Positions 36,253 to 44,264 of a stretch of 64,000 bases of DNA are shown piece after piece. Source of the stretch: JAQBVV01 sp965249205. GTDB taxonomy: Bacteria; Acidobacteriota; Vicinamibacteria; Vicinamibacterales; UBA2999. The notes below the pieces were generated by a model, which saw only the letters and a list, made by a program, of their open reading frames with translations, ran no database searches and was not told the origin of the DNA. Within the stretch, counting starts at the first letter, position 1, and each line of letters starts with the position of its first letter. Location of the stretch: contig CBDFLL010000006.1 in the NCBI GenBank assembly GCA_965249205.1, positions 1 to 64,000 on the forward strand. The letters are read 5' to 3'. A program made the translations under genes and the position numbers.

Positions 36253-36457
36253 TGTCGCGAATCAGAAGTTCGCCGACGTATTCCCGGCGGGGCATCCCGC
36301 CTGGCTGCGTTGCCCCTCCGTCGAATATTCCCGATATTCTCGGTTGTCGCGCCTGGCGCGGATTTCACGGTAATGAGCTGCGCGCTCATGAAATCCGCGC
36401 TCGCCATCCGGGCGCCGCGCTCCGGAATCTTTGTCACCGAACTTCTGATTCGGGACA
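36253..36457. repeat. MITE-like element between mrdA and rodA
   Basis: Terminal inverted repeats TGTCGCGAATCAGAAGTTCG (36253-36272) and CGAACTTCTGATTCGGGACA (36438-36457). The right end is followed by CTAG, the left has only CAT. It contains a repeat core on the minus strand (36270-36352) and a short GCGCGGATTTCA/TGAAATCCGCGC hairpin (36356-36404). It fills most of the 272-bp gap between two genes that are normally close. Confidence 0.82.
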
Positions 36458-36462
36458 CTAGC

Positions 36463-36502
36463 AGCGCTTTTCAGTGACGACAGGGGCTATCTGAAAAGCG
36501 CT
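36463..36502 (-). terminator. Hairpin immediately downstream of mrdA
   Basis: Perfect 12-bp stem AGCGCTTTTCAG/CTGAAAAGCGCT with a 16-nt loop, next to the mrdA stop. The same stem motif occurs at 20825-20894 inside another repeat, so it is a mobile module rather than a gene-specific terminator. On the minus strand the second arm carries CTTTTC, which could give weak termination or 3'-end protection. Confidence 0.55.
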
Positions 36503-38428
36503 CTAGAACGTGCCGGTCGTCGGGATCGTGCCCTCGGTCGGCGATCCGTCGACAAACAGAATGCTATCCGGATCCCGTTCCGGGGCCAGGTCCGGGGCTG
36601 GTGCTGACTCCAGCGTCGGCAGCGCTCGGCCCTCCTGTTTGGCGAAATACGTCTCGATGACATGTTTGGCGACTGGCGCGCCGAGATAACCGTGCTCGTT
36701 GTGCTCGCCAAAGATCACGCCGGCGATCTGCGGATTCTCCTTCGGCGCGAAGAAGACGAACCAGCCATGATCCCGCAGATCGCGCCCACTCCCTCGCGCT
36801 GCGAGGCGCCCCTGGTTCGAAATCACTTGTGCCGTGCCCGTCTTCCCGGCCACGTCCCGCCCTTGAATACGCGCGCGCCTGGCGGTGCCTTCGGCGTTGA
36901 CGGCCATCCACAGGCCGTCATGCAACGCCGACAAGGTCTGCGGGCGGAACGCGACGCGTTCGGCTACGACCGGCGGGGTGGCCATTTTCCATCCACCCCC
37001 CTCATCGACCGCCCGGATCACGTGCGGCGTCACGCGCGTGCCGCCGTTGGCAATCGTAGAAATCATCACCGCCATCGACGCGGGTGTCACCGACACAGCC
37101 CCCTGACCGATCGACACGGAGATCGTCTCGCCCGGATACCAGCGCTCGCCCGTGGTCTCGCGCTTCCATTCGGTGGACGGGACGATGCTCTCCTGCTCGT
37201 TGGGCAGGTCGATCCCCGTGAGACCGACCAAGCCGAGTTTCTCGGACCACTTGTGGATCTTGTCTACACCAAGCATGTTGCCGAGCGTGTAGAAGTACAC
37301 GTTGCACGACTTCTCGATCGCGTGCCGCATGTCGACGGCCCCGTGGCCACCACGGAGGTGACACTGAAAATATCGGCCGAAGAACGAGGCCCCGCCAGCG
37401 CAGTTCACCGTATGATCCGCATCGACAAGACCTTCCTCGAGCGCAGCGGTCGCCACCACGAGCTTGAACGTGGACCCCGGCGCATAGCGACCCTGGATCG
37501 CGCGGTTCTGCAGCGGCCGGAGTTCGTCGGTGTTGAGCGCCGCCCACGTGGCGCGATCGATCCCTCCAGCAAAACTATTCGGGTCGTAGCCTGGAAGGCT
37601 GACGAACGACAGTACTTCGCCGCTCGTGGGATTCATGATCAGCGCCGCCCCGTTGAAACCCGCGTGCCTGAACCCGTCCTCGGTCGCCTTCTGAAGGTCG
37701 TAGTCGATCGTCAACTGCACGCGCCGCCCTTCTACCGGAGGCACCTCGTCCAGCGTGCGAATCTCCCGGCCCATGCTGTTGACCACCACGTGACGCTCGC
37801 CGTCTTGCCCCATCAGGAGCGCGTTGTAGGCCCGCTCGACCCCTGTCTGGCCGACAACCGCACCAATGCTTGCCCCGTTGCCAACCTGAGCACTGCTGGC
37901 CTGGCCAACGTATCCGAATAGATGCGCGGCCAGCGCGTCGGTCGGATATTGCCGCATGTGGACTTCCTCGACCAGCACGTCAGGTAGTTCAAAATCGAGG
38001 CGTCTGGCCGTGATCGCAGCCACCTGAGCAAGCGAGGCGTCCTCGATCACCAGGATGGGCTGATACACCGGTTCGTCCAGATGGCGTTGGACAGTGTCGC
38101 GAACCTGCGCGGGATCGACACCTGAGACGGCCGCAAGAAGACCAACCGTGCGATCGATATCCTGCGTATGCTCGCGCACAATCGAGACGTTGAACGATCG
38201 ACGGTTCTCGACGAGCATCTTGCCGTTTCTGTCGAACAACACGCCGCGTGGCGCGCGCAAGGCACGCGTCCGCTGGTGGTTGTTCTCGGCCATCTCGAGG
38301 TATCGCTCGTGCTGAGCAACCTGCAGGGACCAGAAGCTGATCGCCAGCGCCCCGAACACGACGGCGACACCGATCTGCAGCGCGGTCATGCGCAGCGTGA
38401 GCCGCCGCCGATCTTCAGTCACTTCCAC
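36503..38428 (-). CDS. mrdA: Penicillin-binding protein 2
   Basis: Elongation-specific class B transpeptidase of 641 residues anchored by one N-terminal helix (about 14-36). A pedestal/dimerisation domain precedes the transpeptidase domain. Catalytic Ser319 lies in APGSTFK; SCN occurs in EKSCNVYF and the third motif in AGKTGTAQV. It cross-links peptidoglycan with RodA under MreBCD control. It starts 2 bp after the mreD stop. Confidence 0.96.
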   Translation of the reverse strand: MEVTEDRRRLTLRMTALQIGVAVVFGALAISFWSLQVAQHERYLEMAENNHQRTRALRAPRGVLFDRNGKMLVENRRSFNVSIVREHTQDIDRTVGLLAAVSGVDPAQVRDTVQRHLDEPVYQPILVIEDASLAQVAAITARRLDFELPDVLVEEVHMRQYPTDALAAHLFGYVGQASSAQVGNGASIGAVVGQTGVERAYNALLMGQDGERHVVVNSMGREIRTLDEVPPVEGRRVQLTIDYDLQKATEDGFRHAGFNGAALIMNPTSGEVLSFVSLPGYDPNSFAGGIDRATWAALNTDELRPLQNRAIQGRYAPGSTFKLVVATAALEEGLVDADHTVNCAGGASFFGRYFQCHLRGGHGAVDMRHAIEKSCNVYFYTLGNMLGVDKIHKWSEKLGLVGLTGIDLPNEQESIVPSTEWKRETTGERWYPGETISVSIGQGAVSVTPASMAVMISTIANGGTRVTPHVIRAVDEGGGWKMATPPVVAERVAFRPQTLSALHDGLWMAVNAEGTARRARIQGRDVAGKTGTAQVISNQGRLAARGSGRDLRDHGWFVFFAPKENPQIAGVIFGEHNEHGYLGAPVAKHVIETYFAKQEGRALPTLESAPAPDLAPERDPDSILFVDGSPTEGTIPTTGTF

Positions 38429-38430
38429 GG

Positions 38431-38937
38431 CTAGCGTCTCGCTCGCTTCGACATCCGCCTGCGGTCCACGACCATTGGAAATACCTCAACAACGGAGAAC
38501 GCGATCATGCCAACCGCGGTGTTACCAAGTGCCTGACTCAAAATCCCTGTCCATGGAGAGGAAAACGACCCGAGGCCCAGCAACACATAGAGCCCGATAA
38601 ACATCACCGCGTGCGCCACGCTTGCCCCCAGAAAGATCACCAACCGAGGTAACGCGGCAGTCACGATAAACTGCTGGCCGACGGCGCCCACCACGAACCC
38701 GACGACCGATTTTGCCAGCCCCCCGATGCCGATCACGCCGATCGAGAGCGCATCCTGCACGATGCCCGCGGCGCTGCCTGCGAGCATCCCCGTTACCGGC
38801 CCATTCGTCAGTGCGACGTACACCACCACAACCAGGACCAAGTCGATGGCTGCGGCTCCGCCGGCCAGGAATCGTGCCAGGGTCGTCTGCACCGCGAGCG
38901 CCAACGCAATCGCGGCCAGTACCCCGACGGCTTTCAC
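38431..38937 (-). CDS. mreD: Rod-shape determining protein MreD
   Basis: Integral membrane protein of 168 residues with five or six hydrophobic segments. The sequence is weakly conserved, as usual for MreD, and the call leans on position between mreC and mrdA plus GMLAGSAAGIVQDALSIGVIG, which resembles the conserved G-x-x-x-D region. The ATG overlaps the mreC stop by 4 bp. Confidence 0.88.
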   Translation of the reverse strand: MKAVGVLAAIALALAVQTTLARFLAGGAAAIDLVLVVVVYVALTNGPVTGMLAGSAAGIVQDALSIGVIGIGGLAKSVVGFVVGAVGQQFIVTAALPRLVIFLGASVAHAVMFIGLYVLLGLGSFSSPWTGILSQALGNTAVGMIAFSVVEVFPMVVDRRRMSKRARR

Positions 38938-39797
38938 TCGGGCGCCTGCGTCCCGGGACCCGCGACCGACTCGCTCTCCCCAGAACCGGACGGCGCCGTC
39001 ACGACGAGTACTGCCTCGAGCGACGAAAAGTCCACGGCCGGTCGAAGGGTGATCGCCCCAAAGGCTGTCGCGCCCCTCTCCACAGATTCTATCCGACCGA
39101 CAACGAATCCTTTAGGGTAAATGCCGTCGATGCCAGAGGTCACGACAACGTCCCCAACGGCCAGATCCGCCGCGTCAGAGACATAGCTCAGCCGCATCTC
39201 GGCGCCCGTCCCCTCGGCGATTCCCTGCGCGCGGGAGCGCTCCACCATTGCGCCCACGGCCGCGTTCCGGTCAATAACCAGCTGTACCCTGGCGGCGCGC
39301 GCACCCGGGGTGATGACGCGCCCAACCACGCCCGCAGGCGCGATCACGGCCATGTCAGAGCTGAGGCCATCGGTCGTGCCTTTGTCCACCGTCAATGTGC
39401 GAAAGTCGGGGCTCGCGCTCCCCGCGATGACGGTCGCCGCAACCGTCGCCAACTGCGACTGCGAGCGGAGGCCGAGTAGTGCTTCAAGCGTGCGCGACTG
39501 CTGGGCCATCGCGCGCTCCTGCTGCAGCGCGATCTGCATTCGCGACAGTTCCTGACCCAGGCGCACGTTCTCCTGGCGCACTGTCTGCAGCGCGAGGTAA
39601 TCGCTCCACCAGTTTCTCACGCCGCTGACAGCCGATGAGGCTCCCCTCTGTACTTCGGCGAACGCTCCGAAGGTGACCGTCTCAAGAACCGGTACGCCGC
39701 GATCGGAATTGACCTGAGTGGAAATCAGGATGATGTGGCCCACGGTGATGGCTGTGAACAGGTACCCAGGCCGCTGGCAGACATCTAGAAGCGACAT
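38934..39797 (-). CDS. mreC: Rod-shape determining protein MreC
   Basis: Periplasmic scaffold with one N-terminal membrane helix (YLFTAITVGHIILIS), a coiled coil (about 60-110, rich in Gln, Glu and Arg) and the two-barrel MreC domain (VAATVIAGSASPDFRTLTVDKG, GVVGRVI, GDVVVTSGIDGIYPKGFVVG). ATG 39797 (MSLLDV) is chosen; an in-frame ATG at 39833 is possible. Confidence 0.93.
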   Translation of the reverse strand: MSLLDVCQRPGYLFTAITVGHIILISTQVNSDRGVPVLETVTFGAFAEVQRGASSAVSGVRNWWSDYLALQTVRQENVRLGQELSRMQIALQQERAMAQQSRTLEALLGLRSQSQLATVAATVIAGSASPDFRTLTVDKGTTDGLSSDMAVIAPAGVVGRVITPGARAARVQLVIDRNAAVGAMVERSRAQGIAEGTGAEMRLSYVSDAADLAVGDVVVTSGIDGIYPKGFVVGRIESVERGATAFGAITLRPAVDFSSLEAVLVVTAPSGSGESESVAGPGTQAPE

Positions 39798-39870
39798 GCG
39801 CGACTCCCCCCCGACGTTCCGGGCACGCAGCACCCGGATCCGAATCTCGGCTGCCGGGAGCTGGGCATGG

Positions 39871-40896
39871 TCAATCGATCGAAATCTTTCTCAGGAGGTT
39901 GAAATCCGAGAGCATCTTGCCGGCGCCCAGAGTCACCGAGGACAGCGGATCCTCCGCCATGGCCAGCGGCAGTCCGGTCTCCTCCCTCAGGCGTTTGTCC
40001 AGGTTCTTCAGCAGCGACCCGCCACCGGTCAGCACCACACCGCGATCGACAATGTCGGCCGAGAGTTCCGGCGGCGTCCGCTCGAGCGCCACTCGGACGG
40101 CATCGACAATCACGTTGACCGTCTCGGCAAGCGCCTCTCGAATTTCCTCGTCCGTGATCGCAATCGTCTTCGGCACCCCCTCGATCAGGTGCCGCCCCTT
40201 GATCTCCATCGTCAACTTCTCGTCAAGTGGGAACGCCGAGCCAATCTCCATCTTGATCTGCTCAGCAGTTCGCTCACCGATCAGCAGGTTGTACGACTTC
40301 TTGATGTACTGGATGATCGCCTCATCCATCTCGTTGCCCGCCACACGGACAGCCTTGCTATAGACAATTCCGGCCAGCGAGATGACGGCGATGTCCGTCG
40401 TGCCACCACCGATGTCGATGATCATGTTGCCGGATGGCTCCGTGATCGGCATCCCTGCGCCGATCGCCGCCGCCATCGCCTCTTCGACGAGGTAGACTTC
40501 GCTGGCTTTCGCGCGGTACGCGCTGTCCTTCACCGCGCGTTTCTCGACCTGCGTAATCTCAGACGGCACGCCGATCACGATGCGTGGCCGGACCCAGACA
40601 TTTCGGTTGTGGGCCTTCTTGATGAAGTAGGTCAGCATTTTCTCGGTGACTTCGAAGTCAGCGATGACCCCATCCTTCATCGGCTTGATGGCGACGATAT
40701 TGCCCGGAGTGCGACCAACCATCTCCTTGGCATCCCGGCCAACGGCTTCGACTCGACCGTTGATCTTATTGATCGCCACAATGGACGGCTCGTTGACAAC
40801 GATCCCCTTGCCCCTGGCGTACACGCAGGTGTTGGCGGTGCCCAGATCAATCGCGAGGTCGTTGGAAAATAGCGAGAAGAACGAGCCCAAACCCAA
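39871..40896 (-). CDS. mreB: Rod-shape determining protein MreB
   Basis: Bacterial actin of about 341 residues that orients peptidoglycan synthesis. Seen: phosphate-1 LAIDLGTANTCVYARG, phosphate-2 MIIDIGGGTTDIAVISL and the adenosine motif VVLTGGGSLLKNL. Translation most likely begins at TTG 40896, one base after the stop of the diguanylate cyclase (TAAATTG), behind GAGGGAAC that lies inside the cyclase gene. This arrangement predicts translational coupling to the cyclase. Confidence 0.95.
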   Translation of the reverse strand: MGLGSFFSLFSNDLAIDLGTANTCVYARGKGIVVNEPSIVAINKINGRVEAVGRDAKEMVGRTPGNIVAIKPMKDGVIADFEVTEKMLTYFIKKAHNRNVWVRPRIVIGVPSEITQVEKRAVKDSAYRAKASEVYLVEEAMAAAIGAGMPITEPSGNMIIDIGGGTTDIAVISLAGIVYSKAVRVAGNEMDEAIIQYIKKSYNLLIGERTAEQIKMEIGSAFPLDEKLTMEIKGRHLIEGVPKTIAITDEEIREALAETVNVIVDAVRVALERTPPELSADIVDRGVVLTGGGSLLKNLDKRLREETGLPLAMAEDPLSSVTLGAGKMLSDFNLLRKISID

Positions 40897-40897
40897 T

Positions 40898-41983
40898 TTA
40901 GATGTTCCCTTCTGCGACGTGAATGCCGTTCTTGCCGGAACCCTTGACTTTGTACATGGCCCGATCTGCCGCCTTGAGCAGGTCTTCGGCCGTTCCAGGC
41001 ACATCCGGTAGGGTGGCGATGCCGACCGAGGCGGTTAAATGCAGCGACAACCCCTTGGACTGCAGGAACGAGAACTCGCGAATCCGAGTCACGATACGCG
41101 TGGCGACCGCCATCGCGCCCTCGGGCGGCGTGTCGGGAAGCACGAGTGCGAACTCATCACCGCCATACCTGGCAATCACGTCCGTCTCGCGCGCGCAGCC
41201 ACGAATAACCTCCGCGGCTTCCACGAGCGCCTGGCTCCCCGAGAGGTGACCGTGGTGTGTGTTGACCTCCTTAAACCCGTCCATGTCGATGAAAAGGATC
41301 GAGAGCGACTTTTTACTGCGCACCGCCCGCTTTTCCTCGCGGCGAAGAACCAGTTTCAGATAGCGAGAATTGGACAGACCGGTCAGGTCGTCGGTGATCG
41401 ACAACGCTTCGGCCTTCTCGAACGATAGCGCGTTGTCGAGGGCGATCCCGATCGCCTCAAGCAGCACGCCTAGCGGGGCCATCACCGCGTTCCCGAGGGA
41501 CGGTGCCGTAGTCGAAGGTTTCGGATCGAGGCCGACCAGCACGGCGAACGTCCGGTCGCGACAGACCAGCGGCAGAGCCACGACACTCCCAGCTGCACCC
41601 GGGTCGGCTTTCGAGAGATCGCCCGACATCACCTCGGCACCACGAACCACAGTCTGGGTGGCAGCGACCCACGCCGACCTTTGCAACTCCGGTGTCAAAC
41701 CGTTCTCGCCAAGTACGGTCATCGCGCCATCGACGTCCGGCACCACGACGGCCCAGCAGGGCGCCGGGAGCCATTCGGCAGCCTGCCACACCAGCCACGC
41801 CGCCACCTGACGCGGATCCATCGAGGTGTTCGCGCCACGAACCACGTCGATAAGGGCATACGGATGCTCGAGACGAGCCTGGAGCGAATCGAGTCGCACG
41901 CCGATGCGGCTGGCGAAGTCGTGAGGGCGGGAGCCGGAAACCATCTGGTGCGCGGCGTCAGGCTTTGCGGAACGGGGTGTCAA
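40898..41983 (-). CDS. GGDEF diguanylate cyclase with GAF-like sensor
   Basis: Cytoplasmic protein of 361 residues. A GAF-like region (about 45-185) precedes a GGDEF domain with intact active site RYGGDEFALVL and metal Asp in LFIDMDGFKEVN. A canonical inhibitory RxxD site is not obvious before the signature. It synthesises cyclic-di-GMP. It heads the mreBCD-mrdA-rodA-rng gene string, with its stop one base from the mreB start codon. The 150 bp before it is the divergent promoter region shared with the PpiD-like gene. Confidence 0.92.
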   Translation of the reverse strand: MTPRSAKPDAAHQMVSGSRPHDFASRIGVRLDSLQARLEHPYALIDVVRGANTSMDPRQVAAWLVWQAAEWLPAPCWAVVVPDVDGAMTVLGENGLTPELQRSAWVAATQTVVRGAEVMSGDLSKADPGAAGSVVALPLVCRDRTFAVLVGLDPKPSTTAPSLGNAVMAPLGVLLEAIGIALDNALSFEKAEALSITDDLTGLSNSRYLKLVLRREEKRAVRSKKSLSILFIDMDGFKEVNTHHGHLSGSQALVEAAEVIRGCARETDVIARYGGDEFALVLPDTPPEGAMAVATRIVTRIREFSFLQSKGLSLHLTASVGIATLPDVPGTAEDLLKAADRAMYKVKGSGKNGIHVAEGNI

Positions 41984-42136
41984 CGCTCGGCAGGGCTCGT
42001 GGGCACTTCGGCATGGCTGGCTAGCGGTGCGCCGCTAAGTCCTTCTGAACCAGGCAAATATACCACACGACCGACACGGATCTGCTGAACCCCTTGAACC
42101 GATGTAACATAGCTGTCTGTCAGAGGCTGTTTATCA

Positions 42137-44116
42137 ATGACAATGCTCGACCGGATGCGTCGCCACAAAGGCTGGCTCAAATGGAGTCTTGGTCTGGTGG
42201 TGTTTGCCTTCATCGCCTTCTATATCCCCAGCTTTCTCGGCGACCCGGCCGTCGGCGTCGGCGTCCTCCCAGGGGAGGTCATCGCCGAAGTAGATGGCCG
42301 CGAGGTCACAGCCGGCCAGTTCTTGCAGCTCTACAATTCGCAGGTCCAGGCGTACCGCACGGCGTACGGGGGCGCCATGACTGACGATCTGCTTCGCCAG
42401 CTCGGTATCGATCAGCAAATCCTGCAGCAGATGATCGACGAGCAGGCCACGCTGACAGAGGCCGACCGACAGGGCATCGCCGTCAGTGACGAGGAACTGG
42501 CCCAGCAGATTTTCTCGATCCCCGGGCTCCAGCAGGACGGACGGTTCGTCGGTGAAGAGCAATACGAACTGATCCTGCGCAGTCAGGTGCCACCGCTGAC
42601 CAAAGCGGCTTTCGAGGAGAACCTGCGGCGGAGCCTGATGGTCGGCAAGTTGCGCGCCGCGCTGACCGACTGGATGACGGTCTCGGATACCGAGGTCGAA
42701 CGCGAGTTCACGCGGCAAAACGAGAAGGTGAAGCTCCAGGTCGTGGCGCTCACGGCCGACCGGTTCCGCGACGAGGTCACGGTCACGGATGCCGAAGTTG
42801 CCGCGTACTTCGACGAGGCGAAGGAGGACTACCGAGTCGATGAACAACGCACCGTGAAGCTGCTGCTGCTCGACCGCGACGAGGCGCAGTCCACGATGAC
42901 CGTGTTGCCCGCGGACCTGCAGCGCTATTACAACGGCAACATCGCGCAGTACCAAACCCCTGAGGAGATTCGTGCGAGCCACATCCTGCTCAACACCGAA
43001 GGGCAGGACGAGGCCACGGTCCGGGCGCAGGCCGAGGATCTGTTGGCGCAACTCGAAGCCGGCGCTGACTTCGCGACGCTGGCGACGACCCACTCCGAAG
43101 ACCCGGGCACGGCGGTCAACGGCGGTGACCTTGACTATTTCGGCCGAGGGCGCATGGTGCCCGAGTTCGAGACGGCAGCGTTCGCGCTCGACGTTGGCGA
43201 GACCAGCGGTATCGTCCAGACGCAGTACGGGTTCCACATCATCAGGCTCGTGGACAAGCAGCCCGCGACAACCCAGCCGTTCGACGACGTGCGCCCCCAG
43301 ATCGAAGACTTGCTGAAACGGCAACGCGCCGATCAGCAGATCGCCGCTCGGGCCGCCGCGTTTGCGGCACGCATCGAGGGCCCAGCGGATCTCGAGACCG
43401 TGGCGAGCGAGGCGGGTCTGATTGTGGCGGAAACCGATTTCTTCGGACGCAACGACCCTGTGCCTAGTCTTGGCGTCGCGCCGCAGGTCGCGGCCGAGGC
43501 GTTCCAGCTCGATGACAATCAGGTCAGCGCGCCGATCACCTCCCCAAGGGGACCGGTGTTTGTGACCGTTACGGGTACGCGCGAGCCGTACATTCCGATG
43601 CTCGACGATGTGAGAGACAGCGTGCGCGAGGACCTGATTCAGACGCGCGCGACGGAACTGAGCCGAGAGCGGGCAACGGCAATCGCGGCCACGCTGCGGT
43701 CGGCGCCGGACTTCGCCGCGGCCGCCACAGCACAAGGATTCCAGGCCACGGATACCGAACTCATCGCGCGGGGGGCGCCATTGCCAGATATCGGCGTCAG
43801 CCCTGAAGTGGACGGCGCCGTGTTCGACCTCATGGCCGGCGACGTTAGTGAACCCATTGCCACAGACAACGCCACGGTGATCGCACGAGTCGTCGAACGT
43901 GACGACGTCACGCCTGACGAATTGCTGCAGGGGAAGGATGCCTTCCGAGACCAGCTTCTTGGAGAGCGCCGTAACCGTTTCTTCACGGCCTACATTGCCA
44001 AAGCGAAGGAGCGGATGAGTATCGAACTCAGACAGGATGTCATCACACGCGTGATGGCTGAGCCTGGCTCCACGGGTGGTGGCGTCTGGTCCTCCGAACA
44101 CGGCCACTATCACTAG
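42137..44116 (+). CDS. PpiD-like membrane-anchored peptidyl-prolyl isomerase
   Basis: Periplasmic chaperone of 659 residues with one N-terminal anchor (WLKWSLGLVVFAFIAFYIPS), a SurA/PpiD-type N-terminal chaperone region (about 50-260), one parvulin domain (ASHILLNTEGQ through YGFHIIRLVDK, about 278-375) and a long C-terminal helical chaperone segment. Homologues assist outer-membrane protein folding near the translocon. ATG 42137 opens at MTMLDRMRRHK. A complete overlapping antisense ORF is a GC shadow. Confidence 0.92.
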   Translation: MTMLDRMRRHKGWLKWSLGLVVFAFIAFYIPSFLGDPAVGVGVLPGEVIAEVDGREVTAGQFLQLYNSQVQAYRTAYGGAMTDDLLRQLGIDQQILQQMIDEQATLTEADRQGIAVSDEELAQQIFSIPGLQQDGRFVGEEQYELILRSQVPPLTKAAFEENLRRSLMVGKLRAALTDWMTVSDTEVEREFTRQNEKVKLQVVALTADRFRDEVTVTDAEVAAYFDEAKEDYRVDEQRTVKLLLLDRDEAQSTMTVLPADLQRYYNGNIAQYQTPEEIRASHILLNTEGQDEATVRAQAEDLLAQLEAGADFATLATTHSEDPGTAVNGGDLDYFGRGRMVPEFETAAFALDVGETSGIVQTQYGFHIIRLVDKQPATTQPFDDVRPQIEDLLKRQRADQQIAARAAAFAARIEGPADLETVASEAGLIVAETDFFGRNDPVPSLGVAPQVAAEAFQLDDNQVSAPITSPRGPVFVTVTGTREPYIPMLDDVRDSVREDLIQTRATELSRERATAIAATLRSAPDFAAAATAQGFQATDTELIARGAPLPDIGVSPEVDGAVFDLMAGDVSEPIATDNATVIARVVERDDVTPDELLQGKDAFRDQLLGERRNRFFTAYIAKAKERMSIELRQDVITRVMAEPGSTGGGVWSSEHGHYH

Positions 44117-44177
44117 CGAGGCTGCGCCTCAGACTGCCGAGCATGAGGCTCCGCCTCGCTAGTGACAGTATCTTTTT
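44111..44177 (+). terminator. Imperfect hairpin plus T-run after the PpiD-like gene
   Basis: 21-bp arms 44111-44131 and 44144-44164 (CACTAGCGAGGC... and ...GCCTCGCTAGTG) with a short mismatch include the stop codon, and TCTTTTT follows at 44171. A separate small hairpin GCCCCGC/GCGGGGC lies at 44178-44194 without a T-run. Confidence 0.6.
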
Positions 44178-44195
44178 GCCCCGCTCTGCGGGGCG

Positions 44196-44242
44196 AGAAA
44201 ACTTGACTCAAGTTCGTCAGAAATCCGGAGGTCAAGTTTTCT
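44196..44242. terminator. Bidirectional A/T-flanked hairpin between convergent genes
   Basis: Perfect 12-bp inverted repeat AGAAAACTTGAC/GTCAAGTTTTCT with a 23-nt spacer. The arms are A-rich 5' and T-rich 3' on either strand, so it can terminate sppA transcripts from the right as well as any readthrough from the left. Confidence 0.6.
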
Positions 44243-44264
44243 AGGGCGCGCCGGCGCGCGGCCG

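Noticed and set aside
36231..36458. N-terminal extension of RodA
   Set aside because: The added 76 residues are translated from a MITE-like element and do not occur in RodA proteins; GTG 36230 gives the normal start.
42134..44113. 659-codon ORF antisense to the PpiD-like gene
   Set aside because: Composition is Arg/His-rich with no domain; it mirrors the real gene exactly and is a high-GC shadow.
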